Below, in pieces: positions 40,382 to 53,900 of a stretch of 60,000 bases of DNA. The notes beneath the pieces were generated by a model that was given only the letters and a program-made list of their open reading frames with translations, had not been told where the DNA came from and did not search any database. The translations under genes were made by a program, and so were the position numbers. Source of the DNA: Strigamia acuminata (lineage: Eukaryota; Arthropoda; Chilopoda; Geophilomorpha; Linotaeniidae); the NCBI GenBank assembly GCA_949358305.1, contig OX442314.1, positions 10,225,060-10,285,059 of the forward strand. The letters are read 5' to 3'. Every line of letters starts with the position of its first letter. The first letter of the stretch is position 1.

Positions 40382-40612
40382 ATGGCGGCGAGGAAGTTAT
40401 GTTCTAAGTGCACCATATATCCCAAGGTAGGATCTAATGGTGGTTCGTTGCCCGAGCTGGAAATTTGCCAGTGTCCATTCGGTAAACCGTGTGCTTTGTG
40501 TCGAGATTATGGGCCTGAGAAATGGGACATAACTGCTCAAGTTGTGGGGTTTGTGGTGCTAACTGCCATTTTTCTTATTTGGTTACTCTTCTTCCAAACA
40601 AAACCGATTTAA
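40382..40612 (+). CDS. Small cysteine-rich single-pass membrane protein, unrecognised
   Basis: The frame encodes 76 residues starting M-A-A-R-K-L-C-S-K-C. Cysteine pairs (C-S-K-C, C-Q-C, C-A-L-C) in the first 40 residues resemble a metal-binding or disulphide-rich head. One hydrophobic segment spans about 53-71 and the tail is only F-Q-T-K-P-I. An acceptor site lies twelve bases before the ATG; the exon stays open back to it, so the protein may be longer (R-R-P-M-A-A-R if joined in phase 2). No family was recognised. The gene follows two other small membrane-protein genes in the same orientation. Confidence 0.65.
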   Translation: MAARKLCSKCTIYPKVGSNGGSLPELEICQCPFGKPCALCRDYGPEKWDITAQVVGFVVLTAIFLIWLLFFQTKPI

Positions 40613-41091
40613 AAACAAACAGAAACGAAAAGGAAAGAATTACTTGATTAATAATTATTTATTATTATTTTTGTTGTTTTTTTTTTTTTTTTGTATATTT
40701 CTTTGTGGCATGTGGTCATAAAATTATTGTTTTTATTTTTTTTTTCGATAAAAAAAATGGGTAAAATTAAAATAAAAAAATGAAAAGAAAATTGCAGAAA
40801 ACAAATATAAAATATGTATTTGTGATAAATTAAATTGGGTTAAAAAGGGTTTAAAATTAAATAATTTCTCTAGACAACAATTAACCAAAAATCTAAAAAA
40901 AATATTTTTACGAAAATATAAATTCTCATTTATTTTATTTGCTGTTTAAACACGCGACAATCGACAACATTTCAACGAAATTAAGAATTCTTAGATAATT
41001 TGAGTTGAACTTCCTTCAGCTTGTTATTAAGGTCAATACGTCTGTATTGGTTGCTCAACTTCTATTTCGATTCCTCACAACCTCCAGAATC
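40613..41091. other. AT-rich spacer upstream of ENDOU copy A
   Basis: It contains long T and A runs (about 40678-40693) and nothing recognisable as a gene. The ENDOU copy A promoter presumably lies in its last part. Confidence 0.5.
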
Positions 41092-42406
41092 ATGTTGAAG
41101 ACAGCTGTAATCGTGTTCTGTCTTCTAAACATCTTTACATCGAGTTTTGGTGATGTTACAGGTACGAATTTGAATTTTATTTAATGGAAATTAAGGTCAA
41201 GGGTGCATCAACTCCATTTTGTTTTTGGTGACACTGCGTGTTTCGTTTATTTGTTTTTATTCAATAGATGATCAATTGAAGCAGTTTTCTGAAGACTTAT
41301 TAAATTCGGATAAAAATGTTGCTCAGCCTGCTTATGATATTCAAGGAAAATTAAAATCTCGACGTAATCCCGGAGATTTTGCCACTAAACCGTTTGTTTT
41401 ATTTTGATTTTTCATGTTTAATTCGCCTCCATAGAGTGCGTTGACATTTGATAAATTTATTTTTATTTTTTTTTGTTGGTATAATTTATTGTAGTTTGTT
41501 CGAACCGTTGTCTCCGGAAATTTTAAACCGACCAACGTATGCTAAATTCATCAAGTTGTTAGATAATTATGATAGAAAAGTGGAAGTGGCAGAGGATGTT
41601 ACTTCACAGGAACTGAAGGAAATGGATGATTTTTTAAATACGATTCTAAATACTCCGGTTATGAAGAAATCACATGAGTTTTTGATTCAGTCGGGTGTGT
41701 AGTTGTGTTTTTTGATGAAAAACATGAGAGAGAAAAAGATTATTTTTATTTATTTTGAATGGGAGATGGAATGACGTCACGCATTATGTAATTGCTTGGT
41801 GTTATTGGGTTTTAACATTATCGTGACGTCATTTCGTCTGCTATGGGGATGTAAAATTAAATTTTTTTTATTTTAGGAAAAATAAATAAAAACAGCAATT
41901 TTAAAACGCTCATGTACGATTTATGGTTTAAAATATATCCGAGATGGCGTAATATACAAGGATCGAGTGGATTCGAGCACGTTTTTGTAGGTGAAATAAA
42001 AAACAACGCCATAACTGGATTGCATAATTGGATCCAATATTACATGTTGGAAAAAAATGGCCAAGTGAAATATCAGGGCTTTAATAGCATTTTAACATTG
42101 AAAAAACCCGTAAACAAATCATAAAAAAAATTAAAAACAATAAAAAGTTTATTTCTCTAATTTATTACGTAGGTTGTCATGCTGAAATACAAATTTGCTT
42201 GGGATAAGTTCACCAAACCAACGTCCACCATGTTTATTGGAACAAGCCCCGAGTTTGAAATAGGCCTGTACACAGTGTGCTTTTACGTCAGGCCCGATGG
42301 AAGTTGCCCCATAAGTCTTGGCGGCAAAACGCTGAGCATTCAAACCCACACGCAAAAATATAAGGGAAATACTTTTATCGGATCTGCGTATCCGAAAAGC
42401 GGTTAA
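41092..42406 (+). CDS. ENDOU: Secreted EndoU-family endoribonuclease, copy A (five exons)
   Basis: EndoU enzymes are metal-dependent RNases that prefer uridylates (frog XendoU, human placental protein 11). Exons: 41092-41161, 41268-41391, 41495-41694, 41877-42109 and 42173-42406, for 286 residues. A signal peptide covers about the first 19 residues ([19 protein letters not shown]). H166 in [11 protein letters not shown] and H181 in G-L-H-N-W-I-Q-Y-Y are the two expected catalytic histidines. Lysines in K-Y-K-F (214-216) include the likely third catalytic residue. F-I-G-T-S-P-E-F-E and the final G-S-A-Y-P are family hallmarks. No somatomedin-B domain is present, unlike vertebrate ENDOU. AATAAA is at 42449. 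Copy B follows in tandem. Confidence 0.93.
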
Positions 42407-42805
42407 TTTTATGTAGAAATTAAACGAATTTTATTAAAAATTTGACGAAATAAATTCGGTATGCTCTGATTGATTCCCACGTGATGCCAATCTTTGAGAA
42501 AACGACACTAGATGTCGTAAATATCTCGCATTCTATTTTTGATTCTGACTATTGGGATTATATTAGTTTTGTGTTTAAAATTCGTTTTCAAATTATATCT
42601 ACGATGAGGGCTGTGAATGAGATGAATTGCAATTTTTTTATCAATGTTTTGCATTAAATAATTTCTATGGTAAGTCGTATTTGAACGAATATAAATTTTC
42701 ACTTATTCGTGTTATTTGCTCAGCACGGCATCTGAATTAACTAATATATTTTCTTTTATATTTGAATAGTTTGATTAGAAGAAGTGGGAATTAAATTTCG
42801 AAGCA
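42407..42805. other. Spacer between the ENDOU copies
   Basis: The 3' UTR of copy A with AATAAA at 42449, then AT-rich sequence that must contain the promoter of copy B. No repeat was recognised. Confidence 0.5.
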
Positions 42806-44521
42806 ATGTTTAAATTAATCCGAGTTCTGAAACTTGTAGTGTTTGCTTTTTTATTAACTGAAGTTTTAGGAGATGTCACAGGTTTGCCTTAATATTAATT
42901 TCAAAATATTCCGAATCCAGTTTAGTTTTGAACGTGCAATTACGCTATGGTTGATTAAATGTCCATTCAAAACTGAACTGGTATCGGTAAAAAAAAAGAA
43001 ATAAACACCTTTTTCTGTGTTTTAGATGACCAGTTGAGACAATTCACCGAAATTTTACTCAGAGTGGATAAGAATGTGGCGTATCCGAATTTTAATTTGC
43101 AAGACAGAATTGTTTACGGAGAACAATATGAAATTTACAGACCGTAAATTTAAAAATTTGAATTTTTCTTTCGTTTTTTTCATTTTTTTTCGTGTTTTTT
43201 GTGCATTTTCGTGTATTTTTTTTAAAATATTTTTCTAGGTTATTCGATCCCTTACCACACGATGTCTTGAACAGACCGACGTATATTAAATTGATGAAAT
43301 TGCTGGATAATTACGATCGGAAAGTGGAGTTGCCGGAAGACGTCACCGTGGAAGAACTGAATGAAATGGATGATTTTCTGTCGTCGATTTTGAACACTAC
43401 AGTGATGGTGAAAGTTCATGATTTTTTGGTGGTGACCGGTAAAGTTCGACCGGATCAGGATTTCAAGGAAATCATGTACGATCTGTGGTTCACGCTTTAT
43501 CCACGAGTGAGAAATGTTCCGGGCTCGAGCGGATTTGAGCACATTTTTGTCGGGGAAATAAAGGATAACAAGATAAGCGGATTGCATAATTGGCTCCAGT
43601 ATTATATTTTGGAGAAACAGGGTCAGATTAAGTACCAGGGGTTTATTAGCTTCCTGCCATTGTCTCCTCCAGTAAGTTTGTTTGCACTTTTATTTCTCTG
43701 TTTATTATTTTGATGATTTTTAAGTTTTTAAAAATTTTTTTTTTTGTAATTGGTTTGTTTTTGTAATTATTTTTTTTTATTTTTCTAATCTATTTCAGGT
43801 TTTTTTTATTTTTTTACATATTTTTTTCATTTTTTCCATTTTTTTTGTTTTTTTTTCATTTTTTTTCATGTTTTTCCAGCATTTTTTTTAGTTTTTCAGT
43901 TATTTTTCCGCTTTTTTCATTTTTTTTCATTTTTTTTCATATTTTTTTCATTTTTTCCATTTTTTATTTTATTTTTTCCATTTATTTTTTCATGTTTTCC
44001 ATTTTTTTTGTTTCTTTTCATTTTTTTTCATGTTTTTCCAGCATTTTTTTTAGTTTTTCAGTTTTTTTCCGTTTTTTTAATTTTTTTTGATATTTTTTTC
44101 ATTTTTTCCATTTTTTATTTCATTTTTTCCATTTTTTTTTTGTTTTTTTTTCATTTTTTTTCACGTTTTTCCAGCATTTTTTTAGTTTTTCAGTTATTTT
44201 TCGGTTTTTTTTTAAATTTTTTATTTGTTTTTTCGTTTATTTTTCATTTATTTTTCATTTATTTGCTCAATATGTTTACACTTTTAGGTATCCTTGCTGA
44301 AATACAAGTTTATCTGGGATCCATTTTCCAAGCCATCAAACACTATGTTCATCGGAACAAGTCCCGAGTTTGAAATGGCGCTCTACACCACTTGTTTTAT
44401 GTGCAGACCAAACGACATGTGCCCCGTCCGACTCGGTGGGAAAACCGTCAATATTTACACGTACAGCTATTCGTATAGAGGAAATTCCTACATTGGTTCC
44501 GCCTACCCAAGTTTTTCGTAA
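42806..44521 (+). CDS. ENDOU: Secreted EndoU-family endoribonuclease, copy B (four exons)
   Basis: Exons: 42806-42881, 43026-43143, 43239-43671 and 44288-44521, again 286 residues. A signal peptide precedes G-D-V-T, as in copy A. H166 in F-E-H-I-F-V-G-E, H181 in G-L-H-N-W-L-Q-Y-Y and the K-Y-K-F lysines are all conserved, so the enzyme should be active. Exon 3 equals the sum of exons 3 and 4 of copy A (433 nt against 200 plus 233), so the two genes differ by one clean intron at the codon for G132. The last intron (616 bp) is filled with T-rich repeats. Tandem position and structure indicate local duplication. Confidence 0.93.
43800..44270. repeat. T-rich higher-order repeat in ENDOU copy B intron
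   Basis: A segment of about 65 bp (including CATGTTTTTCCAGCATTTTT and GTTTTTCAG.TATTTTTCCG) recurs near 43850, 44010 and 44130, separated by TTTTTTCATTTTTTCCATTT filler. The plus strand has almost no purine runs. Confidence 0.8.
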
Positions 44522-44918
44522 AGTTCTACGAAAAAAAAAAAAAAAAATTCTGCAGTGTAATTTTTAATTCACCAAAATGAGATTTTATTTATTTCTTATT
44601 TGTTTTGATTCCATGTAACGTTTAAAACTAATAAAACAAAGCCAACAACATTTGAAAAAAGGAAAAATGGCGCCACCATCCAATACCATCGTCTGCTCCA
44701 ACCACGTGACAAAAACACTTGAATAAACCGCCACCGGATGGCGTTAACACCGGCATCAAACATGGTCGCCGTCGAGCTGGCATTTCACTAATTAATTCCA
44801 AATTTTCATTCCCATTAGCACTTTAACGAATATTTAGTTCCGTCAATCATGTTAATTTTACAAATAAGTCAATGATACCATCGACCGAGTTGCAACACGT
44901 GAAATTAAAATTGTTGCC
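44522..44918. other. Spacer between ENDOU copy B and TRIP11
   Basis: A poly-A run lies at 44532-44547. The rest holds ATGGCGCCACCATCCA-type GC-richer words at about 44667-44780 and probably the TRIP11 promoter. No exon was recognised. Confidence 0.45.
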
Positions 44919-47900
44919 ATGTCCTGGTTCAGAGAAGTCGGAGGTGGCATTTCGTCCATTACGACCCAGCTGACGAATTTGACCAAAGAAGTGATAGCAG
45001 AAGGCAGGGAAGAAGTGAGTGGTATGTCGAGCAAATCACGTGGCCAAACACTTTAATCTCCAGTCAATTTTCCCCTTTGTTTGCAGATCATGTAACCGAA
45101 TTAAGCCTCGCCCAGCAACGAACTCGCGAACTGGAAATCCAAAACACCTCGCAAAAGAAAGAGGTATAAGACGAATAAATGCCGAAATTGGAAATAAATA
45201 TGGCGAGAAATGTCGGAGATTAATTCATCGGGTGTCCAGGGGTTGGGTGAATTATGCAAATGAGATGTTACGCTTGATTTGTGCTGCTGGAGGAAATTTT
45301 TCGCTGGTTTGTCGAAACTTCTGTTAGCAGTTTAATGAATGAGTGCAGGGCTGGCTTAAGGTTTTTTGGGAGTTTAGACGAATTTTTTACCGGCCCTTTT
45401 GTAGCGTAAATTAAACTGTATAATTATTATTTTTTGCTAAAAATTAAATATTTTTTTGGTACCAATAATCAATTTTTTTGCCCAAAATTGGATTTTTTGG
45501 CTTAAAATTGAATTTTCTGGCCTAAAATGGAATTTTCTGGCCTAAAATTGAATTTTCTGGCCTAAAATTGAATTTTCTGGCCTAAAATTGAATTTTCTGG
45601 CCTAAAATTGAATTTTCTGGCCCTAAATATGTTTTTTTGACCTAAAATGTTTTTTGGCCTAAAAATATTTTTTTTGGCCTAAAAATATTTTTTTTGGCTT
45701 AAAAAATATTTTTTATGGCTTAAAAAATGTTTTTTTTGGCCTAAAATATGTTTTTTTTTTGCCTAAAATATGTTTTTTTGGCCTAAAATATGTTTTTTTT
45801 GGCCTAAAATATGGTTTTTTGGCCTAAAATATGGTTTTTTGACCTAAAATATGTTGTTTTATGCATAAAATATGTTATTTTTTGGCCTAAAATATGGTTT
45901 TTTGGCCTCAAATTTGTGTTTTTGGCCTAAAACTGAATTTTCTGGCTTAAAATTTGATTTTCTGGCTCAAAATTTTATTTTTTTGCCTAAGCTTGAATTC
46001 TTTGGTCTAAAATTGAATTCTTTTTTAATTTCGTTTTTTTGAGGGAGAAATTCGTCGCGTTTTTGAGTGATTTGCAAATAAAATGATAGGCAAGTTGGTA
46101 AAAAATGGCGGAAAAGTATTTTTGTTATTTTTTTAATGAGCAGATGTTTTTATTTGTACAAATTGATTTTTTTTTATTTTTTTATTTTTTTATTTTTTTT
46201 ATTTTTTTTGTTTTTTTTGTAGGTTGAGAAAATCCATCGTGCGAATAAAGAGTTGGAGGAACGAGCTCACGCTGCCGAACTGCAACTTAACTCGACTACG
46301 AAGGAATACAGAGCGTTACTTAAACAGAAAGAAGTAGGCTTAATTAATTATATGGGAAAGGCGTTGGAAAGGAACAGTTGGTTATGCTATCTTAAAAGCA
46401 AAAGTGCGATAACAAAATTGTCAACGGTTTTTTTTTTCAAGTGTTTGATCGTGTACAACTGAACAAACACTCAGTTTTATTTATTTATTTGTTTGTTTGT
46501 TTATTTTTTTTTATTTTAGTAAATTTTTTAGCGGTTTTTAGTGGTAATTTTAAGTATTCCAGCACAGTTGTGAATGGCATTTCCGGTTTTTGAATCAACA
46601 GAGTGCATTCACAACTCGACTGGAAAGTGTCATTTGGCAATTTTTAAGGTTAAAAATGGGTTTTACGTAATTTTATTAATTCATTTTGATGTTTTTGGTG
46701 ATTTTGATTTAAATTTTTAAATTTAAATTTTGGGATTTATTAAATTTTATATAATTTTTTTATTAAAATTTATAAAGGATGAGGTTCGAAAACTACAGCA
46801 ACAACAGGTTGAAATGCAGGAATTACAAGATAAATTATTGCTACAATCAAAAAATGGCAATTTGGCCAGCCCTAGTTACGAGGGAAGCAGCTGTAGCGCT
46901 TTTGCCGACATGGATGAGATGGAGTTTGCTGATGTCATTTCCTCCCAGTTTGAAATCAACAGGCTGTCCGACACTGTGCGCAGACTGCGAGCCGAGCGGG
47001 ACCAGTGGCAGCGCCTTGCATCGTCTGCAACATCCACCCAGGTCAGTTTACTCTTAATTACACATATAAAAAATATCTCATAAATAAAAAACCTTTGATA
47101 AAAATAAATGAATACCAAAATAAAAACAAAAACAAATCCAAAAAAACCACCAAAATGCTCAAAATGCATAAATTTCTGCAGAATTCCATCAAAAAACGTA
47201 AAAAAACCGAACAAAAACACGAAAATCAACAAAAATAAAAACATATTTACATAATTAACATCATTTTCGAATCATTATTCGTATTTCCTTTTAACATTAC
47301 AAATTTCCTGTAGTTTATGCAATTTTTTTAAATTTTTTAAATTTTTTTTTTAAAATTTTCAAAAATGGCGTTGAATCATCCTGGTAGGAAATAAAAACAG
47401 ATAATTTGTTCATTCGAGCCAAATGTCGGCTAATTTAAATGAGGGAAGGCAGAAAAAAAAATATTTTTGTCATTTTTCCATCAGCCATTTTGTATTTTTT
47501 ATGATTGCAAACGTTGGTTCATTCAGGTGCATCAGAGCGCTTTTGTGTCTCCATACGCACAGGTGTCCTTAACCAATAAATGGGAATCAACTTATTCGCA
47601 ACACGCTCTGGTGGTGGTATGTGGTAGGTGGTGAGCTGTGACTATGCACCTTCCCCACTCTGACCTCTTTGATACCTCGCATTTTCGTCCCGACATTTTT
47701 TTTTATGGCTCAAGGAAATGCACATTTTTTTCCGTCTTATTCATTCGGGTATTGTCAACAGGGGGAACCGTGACCCTTTCTTTTGTCTCTCTTTTTTACT
47801 TTATGGATGATTAGGAATTTTTTTTATTTTTATAATGTTATTAGAATATGGAATAACTCACTCTGGTGGGTGAATTTTGAATTTTGATGACGTAATTTAC

Positions 47901-50900
47901 CGTTGTTTAATTAATTTTTTTTAAAAATATTTTATAGGGTCGAAGTGAGGATTCGGTTTCCATATTGGAAAATGAGTCGATTCGTGAAATTCAAGTGAAA
48001 AATAAGGTAAGAATAAGGTAGAACGTTAGAAAGTACTTTAAAAATATGGTGAAATATTATAAATTAAGTTAAAAATGTGAAACATTAGAAAATATGTTAA
48101 AAATGTAAAACATTAGAAAATACATTAGAAATATAGTAAAACATTAGAAATATAGTAAAACATTAGAAATATAGTACAACATTAGAAAATATGATAAAAC
48201 ATTAGAAAATATGGTAAAACATTAGAAAATTTGGTAAAAATATGGTAAAACATTAGAAAATGTGCTAAAACATTAGAAAATATGGTAAAACATTAGAAAA
48301 TATGGTAAAACATTAGAAAATGTGATAAAACATTAGAAAATATGGTAAAACATTAGAAAATATGATAAAACATTAGAAAATATAATAAAACATTAGAAAA
48401 TGTGCTAAAACATTAGAAAATGTGCTAAAACATTAGAAAATGTGCTAAAACATTAGAAAATATGGTAAAACATTAGAAAATATGGTAAAACATTAGAAAA
48501 TGTGATAAAACATTAGAAAATGTGATAAAACATTAGAAAATGTGGTAAAACATTAGAAAATGTGGTAAAAATATGGTAGAACATTAGAAAATGTGGTAAA
48601 AATATGATAAAAGATTAGAAAATACGTTGAAAAAAGCTAAAAGGTTAAAAATGAGGTAAAACATAAAATACGTTAAAAATAAGGCAAGACGTTAAAATTA
48701 CGTTAAAAATAAGATAAAACGTTAAAAAAAATACGTTAAAAATAAGATAAAACGCAAAAAAATGCTTTGAAAATGTGGAAAACAAAAAAATACGTTGAAA
48801 AAAGGTTATACGTTAAAAAAAAGATAACGTTTAAAAATATAATATAAAACAGAACAAAATTCATTAAAAATAGTGAATAACGTGTGGGTTCATTGTTTTT
48901 AGTGTTCATTATAAGTGAACTGGCGAATTTATATTTATTTAGTATTTTTTTTTCTTTTTTTTATTTATCTAATGAGCATATGGTGAAAGCCTCGATTTGA
49001 TTGGGGCTTTACAGATTTTGCAGGTGTCACATTAGTCGGCAGGTGTACACCCACCCACTCACCCGTATTCTAAGTAGCGGAAAGTAGGTGGATGGTGCAA
49101 AGGTTGTATTGGCTTTGCAGACAAATCCTCATTCGCCGCAAAGCGCAGCACGATGTTACTCGCTTGTTTGTCTCCCTCTTTCGTCCTTAATTCGAAAACA
49201 AAACAAAACAAAAAAATATACAAACAAAATATATTATTTTACTGTTCGGCCGAGCAAAGTTCCAGGAAATTGAACTCGTAGTTCTGCGACACAACTATAG
49301 GAAAATTTGTGAGTGAAATCGCAGGAAATTTGACGTTCAATTGATACACAATTTATCAATCTTTAGAAAAAAAAAAAAAAAAAAAGGACTAAAAAATGTG
49401 AATTTTTTGTGTTTTTGAATTATTTTGTTTTGAATTTTTATATTTTATTGTTTCTAGGAATTAGACAGGAGATTAAATGAAACCGTAGACGAGCATCAGA
49501 AGGAATTAACCGCCTTACAAGATGCCTACGAGGAAAAAATGCAACAAATTCGAAGAAATTATCAAGACGAAATCGGCCATTTGCAATCGCGATTGGATGA
49601 TGGTTAGTATAATAAGCGGCCATAAAAGTTGTTTATTTTATTCCTGGCAGCGTGTAACAGGAATAAAACGATCAGTTTTCACATTAACGGACTGATAGTA
49701 AAGTTGTTGTTCGATTTTTTTATACATTTTTTATTTTTCTATTTTTTATTCGAATTTTCTCGTACAATTGGATGTAAATTTCACGGTGTTTTCTTACCAT
49801 TGTTCTCACCTTATTTAATTGCCCGTAATATCACCACCGAAAACAATACACGTGCACATAAAAGTTGTAATTTTAGAAACGCAGCGAGTAGTAGCCAATA
49901 ATAAGAAAAATAATAAGCGCAAACGTATTTATATATAAATGTCGTAATTGCGTTTGGTTTTCTAGTCACGAGCCGAGCGAGCGGACAGCAAGATGTTAAC
50001 GGAGCCCTACGCGAGAAGGAAAGGACATTGCAGCTATTGGCACGTCAACTCGAGCAAATTCAGGCCGAAAAACACGAGGTATAATCACTACACACACACA
50101 TTTTATAATATTTCTCTTTTAAGGGTCAATTGGTTTGATATTTTTTTAATTTCCGTCTCGGGCTGCTTTTTGTTTAATCTGCACTCGACTGGTTGGCTCG
50201 TTATCGCAGGTTCAACTTTAACATATTGAAAAACGCACCCACTTTTGTGGATTATCAGTATCAGTCAATATTAAATAGAAACCCACACTTTGTTTAGATA
50301 AGGAAATGACGGTTGGGTTTTTATTTATTTTATTTTTTTGGATTTATTTTATTTTTTTATTTTTGTAAATGGGGAATGTGGTTTAGGTTAACATTTGAGG
50401 GTTGCTAGGTAACTGGAGTTGTGTGCAGCCTCGTTGGGTGTGCAGCAGTTGGTCTTTTGTGTGATTTGGTTTTGTCACCTGTGTATCAGAAGCATTAACC
50501 ATTTTTATTCCCTGTGAAATTTGCACAGCTGCGTTTTTGATAACGTTTGATAACGAGTGTGTTTGTGTGTGTGTGTGTGGTTTATTTTTTTATTTTATTT
50601 TTTTCGTTTTTGGATATTATTTAGTTGGGAGAATTAAATGGATTTATTTTTTGGTTTTTTTTGTTTTTTAGATTTTTAAATTTTTTTTTCTTTGTTTTAG
50701 TTGGAGGAAAATGAGGTTGAAGTTGGAATTCTACAGGAAAGCATTAGGGAGCTGCAGAAATGCGAGGCAGACTTAAAAGAGCAGTTAAACTCGGCTCAAA
50801 AGACAATACAATCGCATGAGTCACTGATTAATCAGTTTCAAGATGGAGAAAAAATGAAGCACAAGTTAGAAGGTGATTATTGAACTTATGTAAAAGCGGC

Positions 50901-53900
50901 CTTTTACTTTAATAACGCGTAACGATGCCTTTTTGGGGTTTTTAGTTAATTTTGTGTCTAAATTTGCATTTTTTGAGGATATTAAGTTAATTTTGGGGCT
51001 AAAATTTGCATTTTTGAGCATATTAAGTTAATTTTATCTCTAAAATTTGGATAAAAGTCCTTTTTTAAGTTTAAAAATAGTTTTTTATGCATATAATTTG
51101 CATTTTTAACCATATTAAGTTAATTTTATGTCTAAAATTTGCATTTTTAACCATATTAAGTTAATTTTATCTCTAAAATTTGGATAAAAGTTTTTTTTGA
51201 AGTTTAAAAATAGATTTTTATGCATAGAATTTGCATTTGTGAGCATATTAAGTCAATTCTGTGTTTAAAATTTGCTTTTTTAACCATATTAAGTTAATTT
51301 TATGTCTAAAATTTGCATTTTTGAGCATATTAAGTTAATTTTATGTCTAAAATTTGCCTTTTTGACCATATTAAGTTAATTTTATGTCTAAAATTTGCAT
51401 TTTTGAGCATATTAAGTTAATTTTATCTCTAAAATTTGGATAAAAGTCCTTTTTTAAGTTTAAAAATAGATTTTTATGCATATAATTTGCATTTGTGAGC
51501 ATATTAAGTTAATTTTATGTCTAAAATTTGCATTTTTAATTATATTAAGTTAATTTTATGTCTAAAATTTGCATTTTTGACCATATTAAGTTAATTTTAT
51601 CTCTAAAATTTGGATAAAAGTTTTTTTTGAAGTTTAAAAATAGATTTTTATGCATAGAATTTGCATTTGTGAGCATATTAAGTCAATTCTGTGTCTAAAA
51701 TTTGCTTTTTTGAGCATATTAAGTTAATTTTATGTCTAAAATTTGCATTTTTGAGCATATTAAGTTAATTTTATGTCTAAAATTTGCCTTTTTGACCATA
51801 TTAAGTTAATTTTATGTCTAAAATTTGCATAAAAGTCCTTTTTTAAGTTTAAAAATGCATTTTTATGCATTTCTGCGCGTCAAAATGCACATTTTTTGTC
51901 TGAAATATGTTCTTAATGAAACCATTTTTGAACACAATTCGCTACCGGTGAAAAAATAGTTAGAATAATTAAATTTTTTAATTTCTAGCGGCCGAAATGA
52001 AGATCTCAGAGCTGCTTCACGAACGAGACCAGGTGTGCTGTGATTTGTTTGCAACTAAACACAGACTCATGGCCCAATTGGATTTAAGTCATGTAGTTTA
52101 ATGTTTTGTTTTGACTTTAACACCAAAATTTAAAAAAAAAATCAAATTAAAAAAAAAATATTAAATTTAATTTTTTGTTTAAAATTTATTGAAATTCTTT
52201 TATAGGCAAATAACAGCGAAATGTTATTGGAGGTCCAACTTGCGCGGCACAAATTTGCGAATAAATGCGACTCGAAACAGATGCAATTGCTGAAAGAAAA
52301 ACAAGATTTGGCGAACAAAATGGCGCAAATTAGCGCACAGGTGAGTTTTTCCTTTTTTATGTGTAAATTTAAAAAAAGACTCAAATTTTTTTCTCTCCCA
52401 AAGAGCGAGGACGCGCAAGGAAGCGTTCGAATTGCGGAAGAAGAGAACGATTGTTATTCCGTACAAGTGAAGCATTTACTCGACAAATTGGGCGATGCGG
52501 AACATCAGCAACTGATTGCAGGTTCATTTATTTGTGTTTTTTTTATTTAATTGTGGGTTGTTTAATCGAATTTGTTGTTTGTTTTAGGAATAATTCACGC
52601 GCTGGAGCTGGAAAATAATGTTTTGAAGGAACAAAATACGGTTTTGCAGAAACAATTAATTTATAACGACGCGGAACGACCGAATAAAGGTATAAAAAGA
52701 GGTTTGTCACGCATGAATTACGAGTTTAATGCCGGGGAAAACCGAGTTTTTTTTTTAATTCAGAAAAAAAAGTGTAAAAAAATATTTAAATTTTAAATTT
52801 ATTATTATTTGTTAGGCTCGGTCGACGATGAACGACGAATTTGGCGATCTGCGAGTGCGGAGAGATCGGAGGAGGGAAACCAACAGGTAAAATTGAATTT
52901 TTTTATTGTTTTTTTATTTATTTTTATTTATTTTTATTTTTTTTTTACAATTAATTTTTATTTTTTTTAGGTTATGTTCGAATTTGATGAATTCGAGACT
53001 TCGTCGGTGATGTCGTCGTATTCGGAATTGTCTCAAAAGAATAAGGAATTGGACGAGCAGTTGCAGACGTTGCAGTCGCAGATCGACTCGCACGAGCGGG
53101 ACATCGAGCACTTCGAAATGGTGAAAGCCGATTGGCAGGTGGAGAAAGAGGCGTTCGGATCGCTCTTGGAGCGAATGAAAAATCAACTCCGAGCTAAAGA
53201 ATCGTCGTTTTCCGTAGTAACCGCTCAAAAAGTAATTTATTTCGTCGAGATATATTTTTTTTTTTTGGGGAACTGAAATTTTAACGATTTTCAGGGTTTA
53301 TTGCAAGTTAAAAAGCAAATGCCGCGCGAACCTGGTGGCGGCGAAACGAACTTTGTGTCCGAGTTGGAAAGATTGCAGGAGCAGATCGAGGAATTGAGTC
53401 AAAGCAGCGTCCATGTTGAGAAAGAACGCGACCAGCTTCTAATTGAAAAGGTTTTTTTATCTTTAAAAAATTAAAATTAAATTTTTTTTAATTAAATATA
53501 ATTTTTTTTTGTTTTAAGGAACACATGGCGGACGATTTGTACGAAGCGAATAAGCTGAGCGACAGTTTAAAGGAGAAATTACGTCAATACGAAGGCGACG
53601 AGGCGGACAAACAAGCGCAAACGATCGAGGAATTGGAGGAAAGCGTTTCCAAGTTGACGACTGAACGCGACAATCTGAACAGCAGTTTGGAGGAACTCGA
53701 TAAACAACATCAAACGGCTGTTGGTACTTTTAAAGCGAATTAAATGGCGTGAAATCGGTTTTGAAATGGAATTTTTCGACGTTTTTCTTTTCCCAGAACA
53801 AATTTTGGAGTCGAGGGGCGAACTGCAGAGTAAATACAAACAAAACCGGGAAGAATTGCAAGTTTGCCTCGCCCGCGTCGAGGAACTGCGAGCGGAAATG

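Noticed and set aside
48010-48645. Regular repeats considered as a CRISPR-like array
   Set aside because: Units are directly tandem with no unique spacers, and the locus is an intron of an animal gene.
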